This document shows positions 18,048 through 27,400 of a DNA stretch of 44,959 nt, one piece after another (the first letter of the stretch is position 1; each line of letters starts with the position of its first letter). This DNA is from Anammoximicrobium sp032229885 (lineage in GTDB: Bacteria; Planctomycetota; Planctomycetia; Pirellulales; Pirellulaceae). The DNA is taken from positions 1-44,959 of the forward strand of contig JAVYAJ010000312.1 in the NCBI GenBank assembly GCA_032229885.1, given 5' to 3'. The translations under genes and the position numbers were made by a program. The notes under the pieces were generated by a model. It ran no database searches and was not told the DNA's origin. It saw only the letters and a list, made by a program, of their open reading frames with translations.

Positions 18048-19301
18048 TCAGGCTCCGCGGCGCAGCGCCCCGGTCGCGCGATGCTCGGCGACCGCTTCGT
18101 AGAACATCGCTTGCAGCCGATCAAGCAGCCGCTCGCGATGAAAGTTTTCGTCGAAATACGCCCGCCCGCGGCGTCCCATTTCCGCGCGCTCGGCAGCGCT
18201 GGCGCGGTACAGCGCGACGGCGGACGCAGCCAGTCCGGCGGCGTCTTCGGCGGCGCATACCAGCCCGGCTCCGGCGGTGCGAATACACGCCGCGCCTTCG
18301 CCGTCCAGGGCGCCCAGGATCGGTTTGCGACAGGCCAGGTAGGATTGGACCTTGCCGGGGATGGTCCGCGCAAAGATCGGGTCGCGTTTGAGCGTGACCA
18401 GCAGGGCATCGGCGGCGGCGAAATAACGGGGCATGGTCTCCAGCGGTCGCGGTCCGGTCAGCGACACGGTGGCTTGCAGGCGACGCTCGCGAATCTGCGC
18501 CTCGATGGCCGCGCGCTGGCGGCCGTCGCCCATCAGCACCCAGCGGATTTGCGAGACGCCGCGGGTGCGCTCGGCCGCGTCCAGGATCGTCTCGAGCGAC
18601 TGGCTGGCGCCGAGGTTTCCCGCGAACAGAATCCGAAACCCGGGCGGCAGTTCGCGCCGTTCGGGCGCGTCGGGCGGCAAGTCTAACGGTTGGAACAACT
18701 CCTCGGCCCAACTGGGAAAGTAACGCAGCCGTTCATCGGGGACGCCTTGGCGCGTGATATGGGGGATGAAGCCGCGCGATTGGACCAGCACCCGGTCGCA
18801 GCGGGCGTAGATGTACCGAACCATGTGTTCCACGGGGCGCAGCAACCAGGGCGAGCGAACGGCGCCGGCCGCCGCCAGCGACTCGGGCCACAGGTCCAGC
18901 ACCCAGAATAACAGCGGCACGTTGTGCCAACGCCGTAACCAGACCGCGGGCAATCCGACCGTGATCGGCGAGGGTTCGAAGACAAAGATGGCGTCGAACG
19001 GACCGCGACAGCGCAACGGGCCCAACAGACTGGCCGACGCGGCGAACGATGAGTAGTTAGCCGCCAGGCGCAGGCCGCGCGAGTTGCCCCGAGACACCAG
19101 CGGCACGCGCACTATGGGAATTCCGTCGAACGAATCCGTCGCGGACAACAGATGATAGCCGCTGTACAGACGGCCTTCGGGATAGTTGGGCAAGCCGGTC
19201 AATACGGTGATCTCGTGCCCCCGATCGCGCAGCCCCACGGCCAGATCGTTGACACGGAAATTCTCGGGCCAGAAGTATTGCGAGACGATCAGGATCCGCA
19301 T
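18048..19301 (-). CDS. wbuB: Glycosyltransferase family 4, WbuB-like (L-FucNAc transferase)
   Basis: This is a 417-residue GT-B glycosyltransferase. It opens with MRILIVSQYFWPENFRVNDLA and carries GLPNYPEGR, LLFWVLDLWPESLAA, FAGNLGASQSLETILDAA and TIPGKVQSYLACRKPILGAL, all typical of the WbuB group that transfers N-acetyl-L-fucosamine onto a lipid-linked acceptor. The frame stays open upstream to 19484, inside fnlC, but the N-terminal fold and a GGAG site fix the start at 19301. It overlaps the end of the fnlC-like gene by 13 bases. Immediate linkage to fnlA, fnlB and fnlC supports UDP-L-FucNAc as donor. It acts at the cytoplasmic membrane face. Confidence 0.87.
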   Translation of the reverse strand: MRILIVSQYFWPENFRVNDLAVGLRDRGHEITVLTGLPNYPEGRLYSGYHLLSATDSFDGIPIVRVPLVSRGNSRGLRLAANYSSFAASASLLGPLRCRGPFDAIFVFEPSPITVGLPAVWLRRWHNVPLLFWVLDLWPESLAAAGAVRSPWLLRPVEHMVRYIYARCDRVLVQSRGFIPHITRQGVPDERLRYFPSWAEELFQPLDLPPDAPERRELPPGFRILFAGNLGASQSLETILDAAERTRGVSQIRWVLMGDGRQRAAIEAQIRERRLQATVSLTGPRPLETMPRYFAAADALLVTLKRDPIFARTIPGKVQSYLACRKPILGALDGEGAACIRTAGAGLVCAAEDAAGLAASAVALYRASAAERAEMGRRGRAYFDENFHRERLLDRLQAMFYEAVAEHRATGALRRGA

Positions 19302-20440
19302 GGCTGCGCTCCGGCATCCTCGCCCGCGCGCCACACGACGCGCTGAACATAGCCCGTATAACTGATCACGATTCGCACGATCTTTTCTGACACGTTCGGG
19401 ACGGCATAGTCCGGGACGATCGGCAGACCGCGTTGCGCGCCCCGCGGCTGGGTTTCCAGGATCCGCAAGGCGTCGCGGATGCACTCCCAGTCGAGTCCGA
19501 CCATCATGACGGCGCCCACTTCCATGCCTTCGGGGCGCTCGTGAGCCTGGCGGATGTTGAGCGCCGGAAAATTGAGGATCGACGATTCTTCGGTGATCGT
19601 GCCGCTATCGGACAGCGTGGCCCGGGCGAGCCGTTGAAGTTGGACATAGTCGGTCAGGCACAGCGGCTTGAGCAGTTCGATCGCCGGATGCAGTTCGACC
19701 TGCGCGGCGTCGAGCCGCTTGCGGGTTCGCGGATGCGTCGACACAATGACCCGCAAGCCGTAGTGTTCGGCCAGCCGGTTCAAGACGCCGATCAGTCTGG
19801 CGAATTGGCCCGGATCGTCGATGTTTTCCTCGCGGTGCGAGCTGACCACGAAATACTCGTGCGGTCGCAATACCAGGCGATCCAGGATCGTCGAGGCTTC
19901 GATCTTGGGCAGGTAATGATGCAGCACCTCGAACATTGGGCTGCCGGTCTTGATGACGCGATCCGGCGGCAAGCCCTCGCGCAGCAGGTACTCGCGCGAG
20001 ATACTCGAATACGGAAGATTGATATCGCTGATGTGGTCGACGATGCGGCGGTTGATCTCCTCCGGGACACGCTGGTCAAAGCACCGGTTGCCCGCCTCCA
20101 TGTGAAACACGGGGATCTTGCGCCGCTTGGCCGCGAGGGCGGCCAGGCAACTGTTCGTATCTCCCAGGATCAACACTGCGTCCGGCGCCAGCTCGCTCAA
20201 CGCCTCGTCGCTGCGGGCGATGATCAGGCCAATCGTCTCGGCTGCGGTGCGTCCGGCGGCGTCCAGAAAGCGATCCGGCCGGCGCAGTTCGAGATCTTCG
20301 AAGAAGATCTGGTTCAGTTCGTAGTCATAGTTTTGGCCCGTGTGGACCAGCGAGTGATCCACCGCGCGATCCAGCGCGGCAATGACACGCGACAGGCGGA
20401 TGATCTCAGGCCGCGTGCCGACGATCGTGGTTACCTTCAT
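19289..20440 (-). CDS. fnlC: UDP-N-acetyl-L-talosamine 2-epimerase (FnlC/WbjD/CapG-like)
   Basis: This 383-residue enzyme of the WecB-type UDP-GlcNAc 2-epimerase fold would carry out the last step to UDP-N-acetyl-L-fucosamine, the 2-epimerisation of UDP-L-PneNAc/TalNAc-type intermediates. Key segments are GTRPEIIRLSRVI at the N-terminus, HTGQNYDYELNQIFFEDL, ILGDTNSCLAAL, HMEAGNRCFDQRVPEEINRRI, SSHREENID and SDSGTITEESSIL. The EAGNR and PEEINR forms separate it from housekeeping WecB. ATG 20440 follows GAGGAGG. The frame continues upstream to 20590, inside fnlB, but that part is not family-like. It overlaps the fnlB-like gene by 35 bases. Confidence 0.88.
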   Translation of the reverse strand: MKVTTIVGTRPEIIRLSRVIAALDRAVDHSLVHTGQNYDYELNQIFFEDLELRRPDRFLDAAGRTAAETIGLIIARSDEALSELAPDAVLILGDTNSCLAALAAKRRKIPVFHMEAGNRCFDQRVPEEINRRIVDHISDINLPYSSISREYLLREGLPPDRVIKTGSPMFEVLHHYLPKIEASTILDRLVLRPHEYFVVSSHREENIDDPGQFARLIGVLNRLAEHYGLRVIVSTHPRTRKRLDAAQVELHPAIELLKPLCLTDYVQLQRLARATLSDSGTITEESSILNFPALNIRQAHERPEGMEVGAVMMVGLDWECIRDALRILETQPRGAQRGLPIVPDYAVPNVSEKIVRIVISYTGYVQRVVWRAGEDAGAQPCGS

Positions 20441-21569
20441 GAGCCTCCTCGGCAACGTGTTCGACGGGCATCGAATAGGTGTCCGGCCGCGCGGGATCGA
20501 ACACTTCGCTGGCCCAAAACAGGACCACCAACTCGCCCGACCCCGTGTTTTCGATGCTGTGCGCATATCCGGGCGGGATATCGACCACACGGAAATCCTG
20601 GCCGGCGACGGGAATCTCGATCACCTGCCGGCTGTCGAAGCCTTGCAAGCGGATCATGGCGTGGCCCTCGAGCACCAGGAACTTTTCGGCCTTGGTGTGA
20701 TGATAGTGGCCTCCGCGCGTCACGCCGGGTCGGGTGCGCGAGACGAAGATCTGGCCCAGATGATCCGACTTGAGGAACTCGGCCAACGCGCCGCGGGCGT
20801 CGGCCTTTTGGACCAACGGATAGGCCAGCTCGCGCTCGGGAACATGCGACAGGAACGTCGCGTACAGCTTGCGGGCAAACGGGTCCGCCAGATCGGGGAA
20901 CGCCAGCGTCTGGCGACTGGCTTGAAAGGCTTGGATCATCGCTGCCAGACGCGCCAGCGTCACGCGGTGCGACACGGCCACTTTCTTGAAGCTCGTCGCG
21001 ACGCCGCGGCTGAGCCGCTCGCCGGCAAACGCCTCGACCACATCGTCGATGTACACCAGTTCGAGTTCGCGGCGGGGATCGGAGATCTCGATCGACTCGC
21101 CGCGGGCGAGGCGGTGGCAGAAGGTCGCCACGACCGAGTTGTAATTGGGGCGGCACCATTTGCCGAAGACGTTCGGCAAGCGGTAGATGGCCACCTCTGC
21201 GTGATCCCGATTGGCGAACTCGCGCAAGGTCCGTTCGGCGGCGGCTTTGCTCCGGCCATACGGACTGTCCAGGACCGCTTGGATCGAAGACGCAAAGACG
21301 ATCTTCGGCGCCCGCCGCAGGCTGTGCAGCCGATCGCATACCCACCGCGTGAACTCGACGTTGCCGGAGGTGAACTCGGCGTCCGTCGGCGGTCGATTCA
21401 CGCCCGCCAGATGATAGACGACATCGGCCTGCGCCAGCGCGTGCCTCAATTCCGTCGCGTCGCTGTCGACGTCGTGACAGCGGACATCCAGGTCGTCGAA
21501 CCGCCGGAACGCGGCGACCAGGTTGCGACCGATGAATCCGGCCGCGCCGGTGACGAGGACGATCTGCAT
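20406..21569 (-). CDS. fnlB: Bifunctional SDR-cupin reductase (FnlB/WbjC/CapF-like)
   Basis: This is a 387-residue two-domain enzyme. The N-terminal SDR part has TGAAGFIGRNL, HLAGVNRP and YGRSK (Tyr104, Lys108). It ends near residue 245. The C-terminal cupin has the metal-site pattern GGHYHHTKAEKFLVLEG (His288, His290, His291, Glu295) plus His337 in PPGYAHSIENTG. In CapF, the cupin acts in C3 epimerisation and the SDR domain does the NADPH 4-reduction in UDP-L-FucNAc synthesis. Length and domain order match the family exactly. It is separated from fnlA by about 260 bases, the only loose joint in the operon. Confidence 0.92.
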   Translation of the reverse strand: MQIVLVTGAAGFIGRNLVAAFRRFDDLDVRCHDVDSDATELRHALAQADVVYHLAGVNRPPTDAEFTSGNVEFTRWVCDRLHSLRRAPKIVFASSIQAVLDSPYGRSKAAAERTLREFANRDHAEVAIYRLPNVFGKWCRPNYNSVVATFCHRLARGESIEISDPRRELELVYIDDVVEAFAGERLSRGVATSFKKVAVSHRVTLARLAAMIQAFQASRQTLAFPDLADPFARKLYATFLSHVPERELAYPLVQKADARGALAEFLKSDHLGQIFVSRTRPGVTRGGHYHHTKAEKFLVLEGHAMIRLQGFDSRQVIEIPVAGQDFRVVDIPPGYAHSIENTGSGELVVLFWASEVFDPARPDTYSMPVEHVAEEAHEGNHDRRHAA

Positions 21570-21828
21570 GGAGCCCCTTCTACAAAAACACGTGAATCAA
21601 TCGACCGTTCACAAAGGAATCGTGTCGGACGGGCGGAGGCCTTCGAGCGGGCACCCTTGCTTCGGGGGAGGCAACAGCAATGCCGCGGTGCAATCCGGAG
21701 CTCCTTCCCACGGTCCCTTGCTCGGGCGACCGACGAATGTCTGCCGCGGCGCGCGCTGCCGGCCGGGTTCGGCGATGGTCCCCGTGTCGCGGTGCGAACC
21801 GTGCGCAACGCCGATCCGCGCGGGCGGA

Positions 21829-22929
21829 TCAAGCTGCCGCGCGCGCCGCTGGCCGCTGACGTCCGATCGTTCGCGATCCGGACGATCGATCGGCGGGAAG
21901 CGGAACCACGGCGCGACGGTGGATGGCCTGCTGGACGCAATCCAGCTTGAGCAGCAATTCGGTCATGCCGTCGACCGACAGCAGCGGGACGTTGTGCGAG
22001 TTGTAGTCTTCGGCGGCCGAGACCTGGACGCGCCCTTCGGTGAAGTACGAGGCATAGTTCAGATCGCGCTGATCGGCCGGCACGCGGAAGTAGCCTTCGC
22101 GATCCTCGGCCTGCGCCATCTCTTCGCGAGTCAACAACGTCTCGTACAACTTCTCGCCGTGTCGCGTGCCGATCACCCGCACCGGATGATTCACGTCGAA
22201 CACCTGTTTCATGGCCGCGGCCAGTGTTCCGATCGTGGCGCTGGGCGCTTTCTGGACGAACACATCGCCCGGCGCGCCGTATTCAAAGGCGTACAACACC
22301 AGGTCGACCGCGTCTTCGATCGACATCATGAACCGCGTCATGTGGGGATCGGTGACCGTCAGCGGTTCGCCGGAGGTGATTTGATCGATGAACAGCGGGA
22401 TCACGGAACCGCGCGAAGCCATCACGTTGCCATATCGCGTGCCGCACAGGATCGTGCCTCGATCCGCGCCGATACGGGCTTTGGCGATCATCAGCTTTTC
22501 CATCATCGCCTTCGAGATGCCCATCGCGTTGACCGGATAGACAGCCTTGTCCGTCGACAGCACGATCAGCCGCTGGACGCCGCACTGGATGGCGGCATTC
22601 ATCACGTGCTCGGCGCCCAACGCGTTGGTCATCAGGGCTTCGAGCGGGTAGAACTCGCACGAGGGCACCTGCTTGAGCGCCGCCGCGTGAAACACGTAAT
22701 CGACGCCGTGCATGGCGTCCGTGATCGAGGATGCGTTGCGCACGTCTCCGATGTAAAACTTCAGCTTGCGATGCCTGTACGCCAGCCGCATATCCTCCTG
22801 CTTTTTCTCGTCGCGAGAAAACACGCGGATTTCGCCGATGTCGGTCTCCAAAAAACGCTGCAGCACGGCATTCCCAAACGTGCCCGTGCCGCCCGTGATG
22901 AGCAAGGTCTTGTCGGAAAAAGGCGTCAT
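21829..22929 (-). CDS. fnlA: UDP-GlcNAc 4,6-dehydratase/5-epimerase (FnlA/WbjB/CapE-like)
   Basis: This is a 366-residue SDR enzyme for the first step from UDP-GlcNAc towards UDP-L-FucNAc. It has the nucleotide motif TGGTGTFG (12-19), RVFSRDEKKQEDMR, HAAALKQVPSCEFYPLEA, and a catalytic segment STDKAVYPVNAMGISK in which Met136-Lys140 replaces the usual Tyr-x3-Lys, as in the CapE-type enzymes. The body ends near residue 335, and the last 30 or so residues are an Arg/Ala-rich tail not typical of the family. ATG 22929 is preceded by GGAG at 8 bases. An upstream in-frame GTG (22938) has no site. It is the first gene of the minus-strand glycan operon, with a 274-base divergent region before it. Confidence 0.92.
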   Translation of the reverse strand: MTPFSDKTLLITGGTGTFGNAVLQRFLETDIGEIRVFSRDEKKQEDMRLAYRHRKLKFYIGDVRNASSITDAMHGVDYVFHAAALKQVPSCEFYPLEALMTNALGAEHVMNAAIQCGVQRLIVLSTDKAVYPVNAMGISKAMMEKLMIAKARIGADRGTILCGTRYGNVMASRGSVIPLFIDQITSGEPLTVTDPHMTRFMMSIEDAVDLVLYAFEYGAPGDVFVQKAPSATIGTLAAAMKQVFDVNHPVRVIGTRHGEKLYETLLTREEMAQAEDREGYFRVPADQRDLNYASYFTEGRVQVSAAEDYNSHNVPLLSVDGMTELLLKLDCVQQAIHRRAVVPLPADRSSGSRTIGRQRPAARAAA

Positions 22930-23203
22930 GCGGATCACTCCAAACGGTAGCTAACGTCCCTGACGGGCCGGAATAATAGCCCCGATCCCGACCGCCGACA
23001 AGACGAAAAACTCGGTTCTCGACCGCGCGCCCGCGGTGAACGGGCGAATTGATGAATTGACGAACGCCGCTGCTTGGGCAAACCCGCGGTCCGCCGCATC
23101 TGGTTCCGTCTCCGGCCCTGCGCACGGCGAAGTCGCAAGGGGACCGCGCGTTCATCTTCGTAGGTCGCACGCCATACCTGGATGGGCGACGGTGTGCTAT
23201 CGT

Positions 23204-23470
23204 ATGGCGATGCCTGTCCACGTGCCCTTGTTGATGCCCGAACTCGATCTGTCGCCGACGCACGCCGTCACCGTATGCAGTTGGCTCGTCTCCGTCGGCA
23301 GCGAGGTGTCGGCCGGCGATCGCCTGCTGGAAATCCTGGCAGGCGAAGCCTTGATCGACCTGCCTGCGCCCGTGGCGGGCCGCTTGACGCGCAAGGCCGC
23401 CGCCGAGGGCGAGGCGGTCACGGCGGGCCAGATTCTGGGCGTTATCGAGGTCGAGGAGTGCGGATCGTGA
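23204..23470 (+). CDS. Lipoyl/biotinyl-domain-like protein lacking the modified lysine
   Basis: This 88-residue protein folds, by pattern, as one biotinyl/lipoyl hammerhead domain. MPVHVPLLMPELDL is the first strand. SWLVSVGSEVSAGDRLLEILAGEALIDLPAPVAGRLT is the central hairpin and EGEAVTAGQILGVIEVEE is the last strand. In normal lipoyl domains the hairpin reads D-K-A; here the aligned residues are Gly47-Glu48-Ala49, so the acceptor lysine is absent. The start could also be ATG 23210; neither has a strong ribosome binding site. The stop codon overlaps the GTG start of the SDR gene, so the pair is translationally coupled. It may be a scaffold or a redox-complex relic; function is unknown. Confidence 0.8.
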   Translation: MAMPVHVPLLMPELDLSPTHAVTVCSWLVSVGSEVSAGDRLLEILAGEALIDLPAPVAGRLTRKAAAEGEAVTAGQILGVIEVEECGS

Positions 23471-24273
23471 AAGCCTCGCCCACGTTCTGGCGGCAGAAAC
23501 ACGTGATCATCACGGGCGCGTCCAGCGGGATCGGCAGCGCGCTGGTCGACGAACTAGCGCCGCTAGCAGCAAGCGTCGGCATGATCGCGCGACGTGCGGA
23601 TCGGTTGCAAGAGCTGGCGGACGAGATTCAAGCGCGTGGCGGGCAAGCCGTGGTGGCGGCGGCTGATGTGGCGCAGCGGGAACAGGTGTTCGGCGCGGTG
23701 CAGGCGATCGAGTCGACCACGGGGCCGTGCGACGTGCTGATCGCCAACGCCGGCGTCTATCGCAAGACGGCGGGACGCGATTTCGACGCGGTGCGGGCCG
23801 GGTTGGTCGTCGGCACGAACCTGATGGGCGTGATCAACTCGATCGGCGCGGCGCTGCCGGGGATGGTCCAGCGCAACCGGGGGCACATTGCCGCCGTCGC
23901 CAGCGTCGGCGGCATGATCGGGCTGCCCGGGGCGGGCGCCTACTGCGCCAGCAAGCAGGGCGTCGTGACGCTGTTGCAAAGCTTGCGCGCCGACCTCTGG
24001 CGGACCGCGATCGGGGTGACCGCAGTCTGTCCCGGCTATGTCGACACGCCGATGATCACCGACGCCGAACGGACGGCGATCCGCGGGTTGCTGACGGCCC
24101 GCGAGGCTGCCCGTCGGATCGTCTGGGCGATCGAACGCAATCGAGCAGAATACTGGTTTCCCTGGTGGACGGCGCTTGAGGTGCGAGCGGCCCGCCTGCT
24201 GCCGCCGCGCCTGGCCGCGCGGATTCTGAGCCGCTATCCGGAGATGGAAGAGACGCACACCGCGGAGGACTGA
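23467..24273 (+). CDS. Short-chain dehydrogenase/reductase
   Basis: This 268-residue classical SDR has the cofactor motif TGASSGIG (about residues 16-23), IANAGVYRKT, a Ser in AAVASVGG and the catalytic YCASK, then VCPGYVDTPMI. It begins with GTG at 23467, overlapping the stop of the lipoyl-like gene, with GAGGAG 9 bases upstream, and no ATG fits better. The Trp/Arg-rich C-terminus (YWFPWWTALEVRAARLLPPRLAARIL) could contact a membrane, as in SDRs acting on lipids or sphingoid bases, but this is a guess. The substrate cannot be deduced. The coupled lipoyl-like neighbour suggests the two products work together. Confidence 0.88.
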   Translation: MKASPTFWRQKHVIITGASSGIGSALVDELAPLAASVGMIARRADRLQELADEIQARGGQAVVAAADVAQREQVFGAVQAIESTTGPCDVLIANAGVYRKTAGRDFDAVRAGLVVGTNLMGVINSIGAALPGMVQRNRGHIAAVASVGGMIGLPGAGAYCASKQGVVTLLQSLRADLWRTAIGVTAVCPGYVDTPMITDAERTAIRGLLTAREAARRIVWAIERNRAEYWFPWWTALEVRAARLLPPRLAARILSRYPEMEETHTAED

Positions 24274-24484
24274 CGCGATCGACTGCACGACGACGGTCTT
24301 ACGGCCCCTGCTGCCGCCGTCGGGCGTCACGGGCGGGCATTGCGTTTGCGGCCGACCGGCGCCGCACGCGGGCTTGTCCGGCATTGCATGGTTTGAACCG
24401 TGTTCCCCGCCGCCGGCGCGGCGAGCGCATGCCGCGCCAGGGCGTCCCGCCAAGCGACGCGTTGCCCGCGGCGCGAGCTGGACC

Positions 24485-27400
24485 CTACTTCGTCGGCGCC
24501 GCGGGACGGGCCAGATTCGGCTCGTTCTCGTGAGCGTGCAGGGCACGCTCGATCGCGCGTCGGCCGAAGGTCCAGAACAGGGCCGGACGCACGAAAAAGT
24601 CCAACAGTGTCGAGCTGAGCAGGCCTCCGAGGATGACCGTCGCGACGGGATAGAGGATCTCCTTGCCCGGTTCGCCGGCGGCCATAGCCAGCGGAACGAG
24701 CGCGATGCCGGCGGTCAGCGCCGTCATCAACATCGGCGCGAGCCGTTCCTCGCCGGCCCGGTCGATCATCTCGGGCGTGAACGATTCGCCTTCGTAGTGG
24801 ATCAAGTGCAAATAGTGGGCGATCAACAGAATCCCGTTTCGTGAAGCGATGCCCGCCAGCGAGATGAACCCCACCATGCTCGCCACCGTCAGCGATTGGC
24901 CGGTCAGCGCCAGCGCCGCCACGGCTCCGATGGCCGCCATCGGCAGCGCCGCCAGAACCTGTAGGCTGAGATTCCACGAATTGAACAGCGTATACAATGT
25001 CAGGATCATACAGGCGAGCGACGCGAGGCTCAGCAACCCGATCGTGCGGGTCGCGGACTGCTGGCTCTCGAACTGGCCGCTGTAGTGGATAAAATATCCG
25101 GTCGGCAACGATTGCTGGATGGGCGCCAAACGCTGCTGAATCTCAGCCACCAGGCTGCTCAAGTCGCGATCCGCCGAGTTGCACTGGATGATGATCCGCC
25201 GCCGGACGTTCTCGCGGTTGATCGTGTTCGGGCCGCTCGAATCCACCACGTCGGCGACCTCGCTCAACGGGATCTCGCCGCCGCCCGGCAGCGTGAGGGT
25301 CATCCGTCGCAGCTCGTGCGGGTCGTTGCGAAACGGGTCGTCCAGCCGCACGAGGATGTCAAACTTTCGTTCACCCTGGACGAGTTCGCTGACCACCCGC
25401 CCGTTCATCGCCGTCTCGACCAGCTCGTTCACGTCGGCCGAGTTCAACCCGTTGGCCGCCAGGGCGTCTCGATCCAGGTTGATTCGCAACTGGGGGATCT
25501 CGGTCTGCGGCTCGACCATCAGATCCTTTACGCCGCGGACGTCGGCGATGGCCGCTTTGATCTGGTTGGCCGTGGTCCGCAGGATGTCGAGGCTGTCGCC
25601 GTACAGCTTGATGCCGATCTGGGCGTTCACGCCCGAGACCATGTGCGCGATCACGTGCTGCAACGGCTGTTCGACTGAAATCGCGACCCCCGGGACCTGG
25701 GTCAATTCCTCGCGGATATCCTCCATGATCTGCTCGCGCGTGCGGTGGTCATGGGAATCGAACGTCACGATCAGCTCAGTGATGTTGACGCCTTCGGCGT
25801 GCTCGTCCAATTCGGCGCGGCCCGTGCGACGACCGAAGGAAACCACGCCGGAGACGTTCTTCAGACGTTGTTCGACCATCCCCGCGATTCGATTGGATGT
25901 CTCCAGCGAGTTGCCCGGAGGCAGCACGACATTGATCTGCGCGCTGCCTTCGTTGAACGGCGGCAGAAAATCGCGTCCCAGCCGCGACACGACGACCCCA
26001 CTGGCGACGACGCCCAGCGTGACGACGCCCAAGATCGGCCAAGGATGGCGAATGCTGAACCGGATCGCGTGCCCGACGCCCCACTTCAGACATCGCAACA
26101 GCAAGCCGTCTCGGTCGTGCGAGGTAACCTTGGCCGTCGGCAGCAGCCAGTACGACAGCACCGGCGTTACGGTGAGCGACACGACCAGCGAGGCCAGGAT
26201 GGACACGATGTACGCCACCCCCAGCGGCGCGAATAGACGCCCTTCCATGCCGCCGAGCGCAAACAGCGGCACGAAGACCAACACGACCAGGATCGTACTG
26301 AAGACGATCGAGTTCCGCACCTCGCAACTCGCCTCGTACACCACGCGCAGCGGGTGCAACGGTTCGGCCGCTGCGCGATTCTCGCGCAGACGGCGGAAGA
26401 TGTTCTCGACGTCCACGATGGCGTCGTCCACCAACTCGCCGATGGCGACGGCCAGGCCGCCGAGTGTCATCGTGTTGATCGACATCCCCGTCCACTTGAA
26501 CACCAGGCCCGTCACGACGATGCTCAGCGGAATCGCGGTCAGAGTGATGAAAGTCGTGCGGAAGTTCAGCAGAAACAGGAACAGGATGATGATCACCAGG
26601 ATGCTGCCATCGCGCAACGCTTCGATGACGTTCCGAACGCCCAGTTCGATGAACGTCTTCTGTTGATAGATGTCGGTGTCGATCCGGATGTCCTTGGGCA
26701 AGCTCGTTTGAACCTCGGCGAGCGCTTCGACGATGCGATCCGTCAGCAGCCGCGTGTCCGTGGCGGGCTGTTTGGTGATCGTCAGCATCACGGCGGGCGC
26801 GCCGTTCACCGCCGAGTCGCCCCGTTTGACCTGCGGCGCCTCGGCGATGCGAGCCACGTGGCGCAGCAGCACGGGCCGCATCGGATCGGGCTTGACCACG
26901 ACTTTCTCGATGTCCTGGATGCCCTGCAGACGGCCGATCGAACGGACCAGATATTCGTGGCCTCCACGCGTGAGATACCCGCCCGTAGCGTTCTCGTTGC
27001 TGGCCGCCAAGGCCCGTTCGACCTCGAGCAACGTGACGCCATAGCTGCGCAGTGCGTTGGGATCCACCAGGACCTGGTACTGCTTGCGCCCGCCGCCCAT
27101 CGTGACGACCTGGGCGATTCCGGGAATGGTCAGCAGACGCTGGCGAACGATCCAATCGGCCAGGGTGCGGACCTCCATGGGCGACGTTTTGCCGCCCTCG
27201 CTCCACATTCCGACGAGCATGATCTGGCCCATGACCGAGGAAATCGAACCCATCTGGGGCTGCACGCCGTCGGGCAGGGCAGAGGCCATCATGGCCAGTT
27301 TTTCGGCGACGATCTGGCGATCGATGTAGATGTCGGTCCCCCAATCGAACTCGACCTGGACCACGGACAGCCCGATGCCCGACGCGCTCCGCACGGTGTG

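Noticed and set aside
16998..18686. Plus-strand open frame opposite the ketoreductase and wbuB genes
   Set aside because: This is a shadow frame. The minus strand holds well-conserved families with tight operon spacing.
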